Below, in pieces: positions 1-10,055 of a stretch of DNA of 64,000 nt (positions within the stretch are counted from its first letter, which is position 1; every line of letters starts with the position of its first letter). Location: NCBI GenBank assembly GCA_031316155.1, contig JALDRB010000005.1:62001-126000 (forward strand), written 5' to 3'. A program made the position numbers and the translations under genes. Origin of the DNA: Candidatus Scalindua sp. (GTDB taxonomy: Bacteria > Planctomycetota > Brocadiia > Brocadiales > Scalinduaceae). The notes below the pieces were generated by a model, which saw only the letters and a program-made list of their open reading frames with translations, was not told the DNA's origin and did no database searches.

Positions 1-99
1 CAATTATTTTACTCACTAATTTCACGATTACACAGATGAATAACAGTAACACGGTCTTGAAGCTCATTCATGGATAATGATTTTTTCGCCGGGAGTTTC

Positions 100-1113
100 T
101 CATTTGTGCACTATGTTGTCAAGATTAATATTCCTCATATCATCAGACAACTCATTTGACAATTCAATCAGTTTCTCGACATCCAACTCTTCGCCTCTAC
201 TGCCGGGATCTATGCCTACCCTCAGCAGAATATTTATTAAACCTTTTCGTACCTCGTCGTGTAACTCTCTCATATCTGCCGGATTTGCCCCTTTGAGAGC
301 TTTTTTTTCATCAGATCCGAAATATAATGATAACAGGTTGTTCAATATAGTCTTGCGCCTTGAAACATAGATGGCATTAAGAACAGCGCTGAACCTACGA
401 GAATCTCGGATTTCAGCCGAATACTTACTCAGGTCAACTTCCATCTTGACAATAGCAGAGTCAATCTGAGGTGCAGGCCAGAATACATCAGGCGGTAATT
501 TCTTTAACACTCTGACATTTGTGTACAACTTGGTAAAGATAGACAGTCGACCAAAATCCTTTGTTGCAGGTCTCGCTATTAATCTGTTAGTAACATCTTT
601 CTGGAGTGTCAGGATCATTGAATTGATAGGTATTTCTCCCAGCAACAAATCAATAATTACCGGTGTACTGATGTAATAGGGCAGATTTGATACCACCTTA
701 ACACCGTTTCTCTTCGAGTCAGAATCACTTGATTCCAAATAGCGAGTTATATTTTCAACTACATCAGGATGTATATGGTGTTTTGACTTCAGGATGTCGC
801 AATTAATCAAAGACACGTTGTTAAAATCTCTCATGGTCTCAGTCAAGATTTCAAAGATCTTATGGTCTATCTCAACCGCAAAGACGTAACGCGCCTTCTC
901 TGCAAGCATTCTCGTCAGAGATCCTGTTCCTGCCCCTATCTCAAGAACGATGTCGTCACAATTTAAGTCTGAAGACTTAAGAATAAATTGCAATATATTC
1001 TGGTCGATTAAGAAATTCTGCCCCCATCGTCTCTTGAGGTGTACACCCCTTTCAGCAAAAAGAGCCCTTAGCATGGACTTTGTATGGGGAACATTTAAAG
1101 AAAACATATACAT
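100..1113 (-). CDS. rsmA: 16S rRNA dimethyladenosine transferase RsmA
   Basis: SAM-dependent methyltransferase that dimethylates two adjacent adenines near the 3' end of 16S rRNA during small-subunit assembly. Family hallmarks are visible: GQNFLID near residue 35, the SAM-binding EIGAGTGSLT loop and the catalytic NLPYYIS motif. Its length (about 337 aa) is somewhat above the usual 260-290 aa, with extra sequence at the C-terminus. I prefer the ATG at 1113; an upstream TTG at 1119 is in frame, and neither has a strong Shine-Dalgarno. A MITE-A element sits about 80 bp upstream, so it may lie in the promoter or leader. The assignment is firm; the exact start is uncertain. Confidence 0.93.
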   Translation of the reverse strand: MYMFSLNVPHTKSMLRALFAERGVHLKRRWGQNFLIDQNILQFILKSSDLNCDDIVLEIGAGTGSLTRMLAEKARYVFAVEIDHKIFEILTETMRDFNNVSLINCDILKSKHHIHPDVVENITRYLESSDSDSKRNGVKVVSNLPYYISTPVIIDLLLGEIPINSMILTLQKDVTNRLIARPATKDFGRLSIFTKLYTNVRVLKKLPPDVFWPAPQIDSAIVKMEVDLSKYSAEIRDSRRFSAVLNAIYVSRRKTILNNLLSLYFGSDEKKALKGANPADMRELHDEVRKGLINILLRVGIDPGSRGEELDVEKLIELSNELSDDMRNINLDNIVHK

Positions 1114-1192
1114 AAACAACCTACTTAATGTTTATTGTGCTTCGAAATTGGATTTTCTCTATCCTTATTCATTTTCTTATGTTTTGGATCTA

Positions 1193-1327
1193 TACTAAAA
1201 CCGATTTGGTTTTCGGTTTTACCGGAAACCAAATCCTGGTGAAGGTATCCCCGGACAAAAAACGCCGAGGACTTTACCCGCTCAATTTTATCTCGGATTT
1301 TATCCGAAAACCATTATGAGATGAGTA
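1193..1327. mobile_element. MITE-A copy 1
   Basis: A 135 bp non-coding element with TACT...AGTA ends, flanked on both sides by TA (1191-1192 and 1328-1329). The left part forms a strong hairpin (ATTTGGTTTTCGG pairing with CCGGAAACCAAAT) and the right end carries CCGAAAACCATTATGAGA. Other full copies are at 17956, 34540, 46661 and 47567. Short ORFs inside it are by-products of the repeat. Terminal inverted repeats plus a TA duplication suggest mobilisation by a Tc1/mariner-like transposase that is not encoded in this window. Confidence 0.85.
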
Positions 1328-1374
1328 TATTCATAGCAGATTGTAAACACAAAGGTTCATTTCCCAATGAAAAA

Positions 1375-1818
1375 TTATTTTAGCTTCTCCCCTAGTACCT
1401 TCCCATAATCCTGACACGTCCGCAAGCCTTCACTCAAACCGATAATCTTCTCCTCAAGGAGTAAAGAGCCTAGCTGTGTCATGTCCATCTTGAACACATG
1501 CTGCATCGTATCAAAGATGTACTTCGGAGCATCACCACTGTGGGTATATGCACCAAAAGCCCCTCCGACTTTCCCTTCAAGGTTTGCCTTTTCGGCTAAA
1601 AATAGAAATGTCTTCATATTCTCCGTCATATCTCTATGATAAGTCGGGCAACCAAATACGTATCCATCATAACCATCCAAGTTCTTTTCGGACTTTATCT
1701 CAGAGAGTTTTTTTATCTCAGCATTGTTTCCACTGAATCGCACACCTTCGGCAATATATTCTGCCATTTTTTCTGTATTTCCCGTTCTACTGTAATAAGC
1801 GATTAAAATATTTTTCAT
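1375..1818 (-). CDS. flavodoxin-family protein
   Basis: A short flavodoxin-fold protein of about 147 aa, expected to bind FMN and act as a cytoplasmic one-electron carrier or NAD(P)H:quinone reductase-like enzyme. The N-terminal phosphate-binding loop (YYSRTGNTEKMA) is intact, followed by the central FGCPTYHRDM segment and the GGAFGAYTHSG segment expected around the flavin. I place the start at the ATG at 1818 because GGAG lies 8 nt upstream of it; an in-frame ATG at 1836 lacks this. It follows pdxA closely on the same strand and may be co-transcribed. The physiological partner is unknown. Confidence 0.85.
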   Translation of the reverse strand: MKNILIAYYSRTGNTEKMAEYIAEGVRFSGNNAEIKKLSEIKSEKNLDGYDGYVFGCPTYHRDMTENMKTFLFLAEKANLEGKVGGAFGAYTHSGDAPKYIFDTMQHVFKMDMTQLGSLLLEEKIIGLSEGLRTCQDYGKVLGEKLK

Positions 1819-1842
1819 ACCCGGGTCTCCTTTCATGTGAGA

Positions 1843-2880
1843 TTATGGATTAAGATTCACCGCTTCATTCGTCATCGTCATCGCCATCCTTATTGCCTCT
1901 ATCATTGAACCAGGATTTGCAATTCCTTTACCAGCTATATCAAAGGCAGTGCCATGTGTTGGAGAAGTCCTTATAAAGGGTATGCCAAGTGTGATATTTA
2001 CTCCAGATTCAAAGGCACATAATTTAATGGGAATTGTTCCCTGGTCATGGTAATGCACTACAACAACATCAAAATCTCCATGAATAGCCTGGTTAAATAC
2101 CATATCAGCAGATATTGGTCCTTTACAATCTATCCCAACCTCTTGGGCCTGCTTAATGGCAGGGACAATAAATTCACTCTCCTCGGTACCAAAACGGCCC
2201 CCATCTCCACAATGTGGATTGAGTGCACAAACCGCAATCCTTGGTCTTTCAAGATGAAAAAACTTCTTAAGCCCTGTTTCTGTTATCTTCAGGGTAGAAA
2301 ATACGTTTTCCTGATTTATAAAATGTGTGATATCTTTGATTGCAAGGTGTGTGGTTACAAATGCGACCCTGAGTTTTCCTCCAACCATCATCATAACGAC
2401 GTTTTTTGTTGACGTCATCTCCTTCAGTAATTCGGTGTGTCCGGTAAATTCGTATCCCGGCATCTTTATGGCTTCTTTGCTTACAGGAGCAGTTACCATG
2501 GCATCTATCCTATTGCCCATTGCAAGGTTTATTGCCTCTTGGATATATTCCACAGATGCCCTCCCACACTCCGGCAACGGTTTTCGAGAAAATGTATCCC
2601 AACCGGAAACATTATCAAGATCCAGCACATTGATACCATCTGCTACCCCTTCAACCATCTTTGAAAAGCCGCTATTACGCCGAAGAGAATGTATTTTAAC
2701 ATTTAGGACAAGATTCTCAGCAACATCACGAAGAATTCGTTCGCTCCCTAATATGACAAAATCTGCTTCATTTCCTATTCTCTGTGATGTCAACGCTTTC
2801 AACACAACTTCAGGTCCTATCCCACAAGGATCACCCATGGTTATCCCGATGACGTTTCTTGTTCTATTCTCGTATTTCAT
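1843..2880 (-). CDS. pdxA: 4-hydroxythreonine-4-phosphate dehydrogenase
   Basis: NAD-dependent, metal-requiring oxidation of 4-phosphohydroxy-L-threonine, a step of DXP-dependent pyridoxal phosphate synthesis in the cytoplasm. The 345 aa length is slightly above the usual ~330. Visible motifs are GITMGDPCGIGPE at the N-terminus, the TGHTELL metal-ligand segment in the middle, and HYHDQGTIPIK towards the C-terminus. It lies between ribE and the flavodoxin gene on the same strand with short gaps, which suggests a small cofactor-related operon. Other PdxA-like enzymes act on different substrates, so the vitamin B6 role is inferred from overall similarity. Confidence 0.93.
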   Translation of the reverse strand: MKYENRTRNVIGITMGDPCGIGPEVVLKALTSQRIGNEADFVILGSERILRDVAENLVLNVKIHSLRRNSGFSKMVEGVADGINVLDLDNVSGWDTFSRKPLPECGRASVEYIQEAINLAMGNRIDAMVTAPVSKEAIKMPGYEFTGHTELLKEMTSTKNVVMMMVGGKLRVAFVTTHLAIKDITHFINQENVFSTLKITETGLKKFFHLERPRIAVCALNPHCGDGGRFGTEESEFIVPAIKQAQEVGIDCKGPISADMVFNQAIHGDFDVVVVHYHDQGTIPIKLCAFESGVNITLGIPFIRTSPTHGTAFDIAGKGIANPGSMIEAIRMAMTMTNEAVNLNP

Positions 2881-2927
2881 TACACAATTGGATTGCAGAT
2901 TGAGTTTACCCCCTCTGAAAAGCTCAT

Positions 2928-3572
2928 TTATAAAAACCCCTTTCCGGCAAGTTTTTCCTGTGTGATTTCAGACCCGGTCTTATTATTTGTTGTTAAGATC
3001 CTCTTTACCCATTTACCAAACATATCTGTTTCTATATTAACTCCCTGGCCAACCTTTTTAAGGCCCAATGTTGTCGCATCAAGCGTATACGGAACAACAG
3101 AAACAGAAAACAATGTATCTTCGAGGTCAACTATCGTTAAACTGATACCATCAATTGCCACGGAACCCTTCTTAATCATCATCCTGACAGAACCTTCACT
3201 CACGGAAAACCACATGGTACACTGTCCTTTTTCCGTCTCCATTTTCCTGATTACGCCTACTCCGTCAACATGTCCGGAAACGAAATGGCCTCCTAGCTTG
3301 TCACCTATTTTCAGTGATCTTTCAACATTTACGCTTTCAGAAACCTTTAACGCACCAATAGTAGTTTTCCGTAACGTCTCACCTGAGACGTCAAAACTCA
3401 CCTCCGTGTTCGTTATCTGTGTCACCGTCAAGCAAGCTCCATTTACGGCAATACTATCACCCCGTTTCACGTCGTTTGACAACCTTCCTAAATCAATAGT
3501 AACGGTAGCGGAATTTGCCTGTCGTTTTATACGCTTTACTTTCCCTAAATGTTCAATGATGCCTGTAAACAT
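2928..3572 (-). CDS. ribE: riboflavin synthase alpha chain
   Basis: Dismutes two molecules of 6,7-dimethyl-8-ribityllumazine to riboflavin, the last step of riboflavin synthesis. The protein starts with the canonical MFTGIIEHLG and shows the internal duplication of two lumazine-binding barrels: repeat one has SIAVNGACLTV and repeat two has SVAIDGISLTI. At 214 aa it is the normal length. The gene is followed 47 bp later by pdxA. I saw no FMN riboswitch upstream. Symbol usage varies (ribE or ribC between species); the function is clear. Confidence 0.95.
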   Translation of the reverse strand: MFTGIIEHLGKVKRIKRQANSATVTIDLGRLSNDVKRGDSIAVNGACLTVTQITNTEVSFDVSGETLRKTTIGALKVSESVNVERSLKIGDKLGGHFVSGHVDGVGVIRKMETEKGQCTMWFSVSEGSVRMMIKKGSVAIDGISLTIVDLEDTLFSVSVVPYTLDATTLGLKKVGQGVNIETDMFGKWVKRILTTNNKTGSEITQEKLAGKGFL

Positions 3573-3640
3573 CTTTCTGCAGCAAAAATGGTAATAGTAA
3601 ATAAAATTCTAATGAGTATCACTCTTCGCCCTTTAATCTC

Positions 3641-3876
3641 TTGACAAAAATGTTTTAATCAAATTTGGCAAAATTTGTATTAATAGCAGTTTTCATGATA
3701 TCTGATAAGCACCAAATAACAAGTTCCAAATAACAAACAAATCACAACGAACAAATCCAAAATCCTAAACATACTGGTTTGATAATTTAAACATTGTAAT
3801 TTGAAATTTGTTTGGGCTTTGTAAATTGAGATTTGTATTTTATTAACCCCCCTTTGGTTCTGGGTCGTCCAGGTTA
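3641..3876. repeat. dispersed repeat B, copy 1
   Basis: AT-rich intergenic repeat filling most of the gap between psd and ribE. It begins TTGACAAAAATGTTTTAATC, contains GCACCAAATAACAAGTTCC and ends near TTAACCCCCCTTTGG. Related copies occur at about 47528-47937 (opposite strand, interrupted by MITE-A), 49185-49532 (same strand, interrupted by a CCCTGT element), 19926-20037 (truncated) and 60252-60319 (remnant). It has no coding potential. Function is unknown. Confidence 0.8.
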
Positions 3877-3896
3877 AGACTCTGTAGCAAATTGTC

Positions 3897-4559
3897 TTAA
3901 TCTCTCTTTTTCATTATCCCCAGCACTGAAGTACCGGCGGAAACCCTTTCTCCCTCTTTTATGGATAACTCAAAATCTGCTTCTTCAGGAATGTACACTT
4001 CCAGTCTTGATCCAAACTTAATCATCCCGAACCTCTCACCACGGATAACAGTTTGACCGACAGTGCAGTCACAGACTATTCTCCTTGCAACCTTTCCCGC
4101 AACCTGTTTCATCAGAATCTTCGTCTTACCATCAGACGCAAGGATTCCCATCATATTCTGTTCATTACTCTCAGAAGATTCCGGTGAACGGGCATCTAAG
4201 AATCTTCCCGGAACGTGTTTGATAAATTCAACTATACCCCCATACGTTATCCTGTTTACGTGTACACTGAACAGAGACATAAATATTGCTATCTTGAGGG
4301 CCTTACCCTTTAAATAGTTTTCTTCCTGTACATGCGAAATCTCGATAATCCTGCCATCTGCTGGCGCGAGGACTTTCTCCTCTCCCTCAGGAACAACTCT
4401 GTTGGGATCTCTAAAAAAATAGAATACAAAGAACATGCAACAACAAACCAGAATGCTGACCAACGGATAAAAAAAAAGGCTCAATATGAGCGCAACAAAC
4501 AGAAGCATCCCAAAAAAGGAAAGCTCTTTTGAACCATATTCAGCTAAAGGTAATCGCAT
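3897..4559 (-). CDS. psd: phosphatidylserine decarboxylase proenzyme, short form
   Basis: Membrane-associated enzyme converting phosphatidylserine to phosphatidylethanolamine. The protein is of the short archaetidylserine-decarboxylase-like class (220 aa) with two hydrophobic segments within residues 14-50, FFRDPNRVVP after the second, and the HVNRITYGG segment. The self-cleavage site that generates the pyruvoyl cofactor is the Gly-Ser pair in KFGSRLEVYIP near the C-terminus. It stands alone between repeat B and the divergent enolase region. No phosphatidylserine synthase gene lies next to it here. Confidence 0.92.
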   Translation of the reverse strand: MRLPLAEYGSKELSFFGMLLFVALILSLFFYPLVSILVCCCMFFVFYFFRDPNRVVPEGEEKVLAPADGRIIEISHVQEENYLKGKALKIAIFMSLFSVHVNRITYGGIVEFIKHVPGRFLDARSPESSESNEQNMMGILASDGKTKILMKQVAGKVARRIVCDCTVGQTVIRGERFGMIKFGSRLEVYIPEEADFELSIKEGERVSAGTSVLGIMKKRD

Positions 4560-4707
4560 ATAAATTAGCTCCCTTCCCTCGCTAATTTATTGATATTTTG
4601 TTTCACAAAATACAATAGAAATAAATAAATAAAATAACTCGGCACTTCTCCGCATTTTTAGCATATAACTAACGGCATGTCAACAAAATGCTTATAATGG
4701 AAAATAT

Positions 4708-4737
4708 TTGACATACCCTGGGTTTTTTTGCTATATA
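4708..4737 (+). promoter_or_regulatory. candidate sigma70 promoter upstream of eno
   Basis: TTGACA at 4708-4713 and TATATA at 4732-4737, 18 bp apart, about 210 bp upstream of the enolase start. The rest of the 387 bp gap between psd and eno (4560-4946) is AT-rich with no other recognisable signal. This is a sequence match only. Confidence 0.5.
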
Positions 4738-4910
4738 GTATCCTGTTCCGTTCATTAATTAGCTACCCTTCACTCGCCGGATAACTATACTTATAGACAT
4801 CACATTCGAAGGTTTGTTACGGAAAACAAATATCTTAGTGTTAATCTTTTGTCTTCTTTATGGTCAACATAAACATTAATCAAATTTGAATACATATGTT
4901 TTTTTGATAA

Positions 4911-6227
<1,317 letters not shown>

Positions 6228-6311
6228 CCTTTCCCCGCAAAAGGATTCTTAATACCGGATTTTTCTCTTCTTTCTCTTTACTATTTAAATGTATAGTCTT
6301 TCAATATTTCC

Positions 6312-6446
6312 TTATTTTTTGCGCTGAAGACGCAAGTCCAAAATTCCTAAAACTGTCACGGATGGCAGTTTTAGGAATTTTGGAAAAATTAGCCAACCCG
6401 GCGAGCATGCTGGCAGGCGGCAGGGGAACCAGGATGGCCTAACTTG
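6312..6446. repeat. palindromic repeat D, copy 1
   Basis: Intergenic element downstream of eno with a small GCGCTGAAGACGC hairpin and then a perfect 19 bp inverted repeat (6337-6355 with 6366-6384, 10 nt loop). A diverged copy lies at 19672-19773. The hairpin is AT-rich and lacks a terminal T-run, so it is a poor intrinsic terminator. The remainder of the 354 bp gap (6228-6581), including a GC-richer tract around 6480-6530, shows nothing recognisable. Confidence 0.7.
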
Positions 6447-6581
6447 TTATAATCGTTTTACGACTCCAAATCCGCACGTGTTGTTTCATGCGGGCGGGGC
6501 CGAGGTTGCCGTCCGGTCGGTTCAACTTGAATACATGAGCGAGTGAAAGGAGCCAGGGGTTCGGAAACAATAACGTAACAT

Positions 6582-7034
6582 GTGTCCCGAACTTCCACTT
6601 ATATGTTACAACGTTTCCTCATCACATTCTGCATAGTTGTATCAATTGTCATTATCTTCTCCGCAATCGTTACCCAGAAGCGTGAGAAAAGGAGGAACCT
6701 CGAATCAGAGCTGAAATATCTTTCAGAAAAGGTAGCTCATTTAAAGACGAAAAATTCAAAGCTGAAACAGGAAACAATGGACATAAAAAGCGACCCTGTA
6801 CAGATCGAGAGAGTAGCAAGAGAGAATTACGGATATATGAAACCGGGAGAAATTGCCTACAAGAAACATGCATTCCAGATTTCCGAACCCAATAAACAGT
6901 CAAACAAAGAGCCAGGTTTTTTAAGCAAACTGGATTCTTTCTTATTTGACGGACCTTTCCCCTGGCAGGTGCCTTTAGGTTTAATTGTAATAGCATCATT
7001 ATTTTTACTTATTTCATACAAGTATGAACGTTAA
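6582..7034 (+). CDS. FtsB/DivIC-like septum formation initiator
   Basis: A 150 aa protein with a transmembrane segment at residues ~12-30, a charged coiled coil to about residue 70, then the DPVQIERVARENYGYMKPGE segment typical of the FtsB/DivIC family, which links division proteins FtsQ and FtsL in the inner membrane. Unusually it has a second hydrophobic segment at the C-terminus (about 126-146). The listed start is GTG at 6582; an ATG at 6603 is an alternative and neither has a clear ribosome site. It overlaps proA by 11 bp, implying translational coupling. Confidence 0.78.
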   Translation: MSRTSTYMLQRFLITFCIVVSIVIIFSAIVTQKREKRRNLESELKYLSEKVAHLKTKNSKLKQETMDIKSDPVQIERVARENYGYMKPGEIAYKKHAFQISEPNKQSNKEPGFLSKLDSFLFDGPFPWQVPLGLIVIASLFLLISYKYER

Positions 7035-8280
7035 GGATTACATCAACAAAGTTGTAGGAGATGCGGAGACAGCATCACAATCAATAGCCACTGCCAGTAG
7101 TTCGTTAAAAAATGCCGCTTTGGAACAGATAGCACAAAATCTTTCCAATTCCAAAGCAACCCTAATTTCAGAAAACAGAAAAGATATAAAGGCTGCCGGG
7201 AATGCCGGACTCTCTAAGGCCATGATTGACAGGTTAGCATTGACAGAATCCAGGATAAAAGACATGGTTGACGGTATACGGCAGGTTATAAACCTCAGCG
7301 ATCCAATTGGAGAAATAATGGAAGGGCATCTTCGTCCTAATGGGTTGCAAATCCAAAAGGTCAGAGTACCTATAGGCGTAATAGCCATAATCTATGAATC
7401 CAGACCAAACGTTACGGCTGATGCCGCATCTCTCTGTTTAAAGACTGGCAACGTAACCATACTTCGCGGCGGCAAAGAATCGATACATTCCAACCTGGCC
7501 ATCTACGGGCAAATAAGTTCCGCGCTTGAACAGGTTGGTATGGATAAAAATGTCATACAGGTAATTGAAACTACCGATCGTGAGGCTGTTAATCACCTGC
7601 TCAAGGCGGACAAATTTGTAGACTTGGTAATTCCGAGAGGTGGAGAGGGTTTGATACGAAACGTAACGGAAAACTCAACCATTCCCGTCATTAAACATTA
7701 CAAAGGGGTATGTCATACCTACGTCGACGAACACGCCAATCTGGTCATGGCAAGGGATATATGCCTTAATGCAAAAATTCAGCGCCCCGGCACCTGTAAT
7801 GCCATGGAGACAATGCTTGTACATGAAAAGGTTGCAAATGAATTCCTCCCACTTATATACAATAGCATGTCAGAGGCAGGTGTTGAACTGCGGGGGTGTA
7901 AACAGAGCTGTATGATTCTCCCGGATATTAATCAGGCTACCGAAGAAGACTGGTCAGAAGAGTACCTGGATAAAATCCTTTCCATAAAAGTTGTATCTTC
8001 CATTGATGAGGCCATTGACCACATATCGGTTTATGGTTCTTCTCATTCAGATGCCATCATAACAGAGACCCTATCAAATGCCAGGAGGTTTACCGAAAAA
8101 GTTGACTCTTCTGCCGTATATGTCAATGCGTCCACCCGATTCACAGACGGTTATGAATTTGGTATGGGTGCCGAGATCGGCATCAGCACCGACAAGCTCC
8201 ATGCACGCGGCCCTATGGGTCTCAAAGAACTCACATCATACAAATATGTTGTTTATGGTAACGGGCAGATAAGACAATAG
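7024..8280 (+). CDS. proA: glutamate-5-semialdehyde dehydrogenase (gamma-glutamyl phosphate reductase)
   Basis: NADPH-dependent reduction of gamma-glutamyl phosphate in proline synthesis. The 418 aa length and aldehyde-dehydrogenase-superfamily motifs match: VPIGVIAIIYESRPNVT near residue 120, LRGGKE in the nucleotide-binding region, the catalytic Cys in IQRPGTCNAMETML, and the C-terminal TDGYEFGMGAEIGISTDKLHARGPMG signature. Its ATG lies inside the last codons of the preceding ftsB-like gene. The partner kinase proB is not in this window. Confidence 0.96.
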   Translation: MNVKDYINKVVGDAETASQSIATASSSLKNAALEQIAQNLSNSKATLISENRKDIKAAGNAGLSKAMIDRLALTESRIKDMVDGIRQVINLSDPIGEIMEGHLRPNGLQIQKVRVPIGVIAIIYESRPNVTADAASLCLKTGNVTILRGGKESIHSNLAIYGQISSALEQVGMDKNVIQVIETTDREAVNHLLKADKFVDLVIPRGGEGLIRNVTENSTIPVIKHYKGVCHTYVDEHANLVMARDICLNAKIQRPGTCNAMETMLVHEKVANEFLPLIYNSMSEAGVELRGCKQSCMILPDINQATEEDWSEEYLDKILSIKVVSSIDEAIDHISVYGSSHSDAIITETLSNARRFTEKVDSSAVYVNASTRFTDGYEFGMGAEIGISTDKLHARGPMGLKELTSYKYVVYGNGQIRQ

Positions 8281-8647
8281 AAATATTTCACCTCTTTTTT
8301 GTCTGTCAACATTGCTTCCATTTTAAGGGCAAACTCAGCATTAATTGTTCAGTGTTGATTATCCGATATTCATCCCTGTATGAAATATCGAATAACGTTT
8401 AAGCACAACCACACAATTTCTTTGATCTTGCTAAAAAAACACTCCTTTGTGTTAAAAGACTGATAAGAGCAGACTTTGTAGATGGGTTTCAGATGTTCTT
8501 GTTTCCATCACCACCTGCGCAATCCTGACTGTATGGCTCCTGCTTTTAGCTTGACGGAACTTTTTACCCGCTAGAATACGCTACTCTTCGCTGGACACGC
8601 CAAAAGATTGAAGACTTGATACTAGGTGACTCTAATCCTGTGACCTC
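8281..8647. other. intergenic, nothing recognised
   Basis: 367 bp between the convergent proA and SGNH-hydrolase genes. I see no ORF, convincing terminator or member of the repeat families found elsewhere. Confidence 0.5.
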
Positions 8648-9730
8648 TCAAAGTAAGGTGTTCAAGCATTCAGCTACCCACCGATATTCCTTCGGGCTTG
8701 GGTGATCATCTGCCGGATGAATCGTAGAATCATTCGTATCAGTCATTGGTGGAACCTCAATAACATGAATATTCTCTTTTTTGAGTAGATCGATAAGTAT
8801 TTTTTTATTATTCATCTTCATAGATATCATTCTAGGCCAAAAAAGAACATAAAAATCTCCGTTAAATCTTTTAATGTATCTGTTCTTTGATTCGATGATT
8901 ATTTTTGCGGTTGTGATTGTGGCCTGTTCCTGTGACGTATATCTCAGAGGAACCCTCTTCGCAATAAATCGAAACAGGGGAGAACGTGTAGATATTCTCT
9001 GATACATGTCAACGATGATTCTCAGTTTATTTATATCAGAATATTTAACCGGGCCAAGTAACCGTTTATGACTGTCGTCACTAAAAAAAATCGGAGTATT
9101 ATCACGGGGTCTCTCAGCAAAATAATTAATCTGATAAGGGGTAGATCTACGCAGGTGGTCAGAAATAAAACTATATACCGCGATTCCTGTTGGCAAGTTT
9201 ATATCTTCAAAAAAATTGTCCCTTCCCAGCTGAATAAACATCTCTCCCGGACCAAAACCACATGCACCATAATTATATGCTTTGTATTTATGATCAGAGA
9301 GTTGTTGAAAATATGAAGGCAAGGTCTGACTATCGGGCACCCCTGAACCGAAAGTAAATGAACCTCCAAAAAACAATGCATGCTTTGAAGGGGTACCCTT
9401 ATCTGCCAATGAAACCCTTCTACCTTTCTGATCAAAAGTATAGCGTACATCTTTGAAAATCATTTTCCCATCCAGCAACTTTGATTCATCTGATATCATG
9501 TCAGGTTTCTGCCAGTACCTAAGTTCAGGATCACGTAATTTATAAGCCGGAGAATCTATGTACGTTATATTATTCTTGGGAGTTAAATATTCAATTCCCA
9601 GCGCAGCCAGCTCCATTATGAAGATTGTACAGATTAATGACCACGCAAACAGTATTATATTATTTCTCTTCTTGAATAAGAGTGCTGAGATTACCAGACA
9701 TAAAAATCCAAATACAAAAATGTTAGTCAT
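8648..9730 (-). CDS. membrane-anchored SGNH/GDSL-type hydrolase-like protein
   Basis: A 360 aa protein with two N-terminal membrane segments (about residues 4-20 and 26-46), then a globular domain. FFGGSFTFGSGV near residue 120 aligns with block I of SGNH hydrolases (nucleophilic Ser, with Gly-Gly in place of the usual Gly-Asp), and DDHPSPKEY near the end fits the Asp-His block V. Such proteins beside NodU-type carbamoyltransferases are thought to act in extracellular glycan or exopolysaccharide modification. The substrate is unknown. It is the last gene of the minus-strand cluster after a 325 bp gap. Confidence 0.7.
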   Translation of the reverse strand: MTNIFVFGFLCLVISALLFKKRNNIILFAWSLICTIFIMELAALGIEYLTPKNNITYIDSPAYKLRDPELRYWQKPDMISDESKLLDGKMIFKDVRYTFDQKGRRVSLADKGTPSKHALFFGGSFTFGSGVPDSQTLPSYFQQLSDHKYKAYNYGACGFGPGEMFIQLGRDNFFEDINLPTGIAVYSFISDHLRRSTPYQINYFAERPRDNTPIFFSDDSHKRLLGPVKYSDINKLRIIVDMYQRISTRSPLFRFIAKRVPLRYTSQEQATITTAKIIIESKNRYIKRFNGDFYVLFWPRMISMKMNNKKILIDLLKKENIHVIEVPPMTDTNDSTIHPADDHPSPKEYRWVAECLNTLL

Positions 9731-9840
9731 CTAATATATCGTTCCATTTAATATTACAATATAACACTGCGGTAATTTTACTCATTTTCTGCAACGCCCG
9801 GTTATGGTTTTTGCGTATTTCGTTTATCGCCCCCCAATCC

Positions 9841-9920
9841 GTCATTCCCACATGTTTTTTAGTGGGAATCCAGGATGAACTTGAGCTTATGGATACCCGA
9901 TAAAAGCGTTCGGGTATGAC
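9841..9920. repeat. REP-like double hairpin
   Basis: Two linked short palindromes (ATTCCCAC with GTGGGAAT, and ATACCCGA with TCGGGTAT) with inverted outer ends GTCAT and ATGAC. This is the general layout of the widespread 'CGTCATTCCC' intergenic repeats. It lies in the 325 bp gap between the carbamoyltransferase and the SGNH gene and is the only feature I see there. Confidence 0.6.
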
Positions 9921-10055
9921 AAAAGCAGTGAAAGCTAAAACCTAACCGATCACTGCTGATTCATTTTATAATTCTATTTAAAAAATAACGGGTTCTTCCT
10001 TATAAGAGATTGTTTGAACCAATTATGTGAGAGTTCAAAATACACATTAATACCT

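Noticed and set aside
77..370. Plus-strand ORF antisense to rsmA
   Set aside because: Low-complexity translation with no motif, fully inside a well-supported gene.
1128..1319. ORF across the first MITE-A
   Set aside because: It exists only because the repeat happens to be open in that frame; other copies do not keep the frame.
2327..3594. Long plus-strand ORFs antisense to pdxA and ribE
   Set aside because: Mirror-frame artefacts; the minus-strand genes carry all conserved motifs.
3573..3660. FMN riboswitch upstream of ribE
   Set aside because: None of the conserved RFN helices or loops is present in the short leader.
8600..8700. tRNA-like sequence near the end of the SGNH gene
   Set aside because: The apparent arms coincide with coding sequence and do not give a full cloverleaf or acceptor stem.
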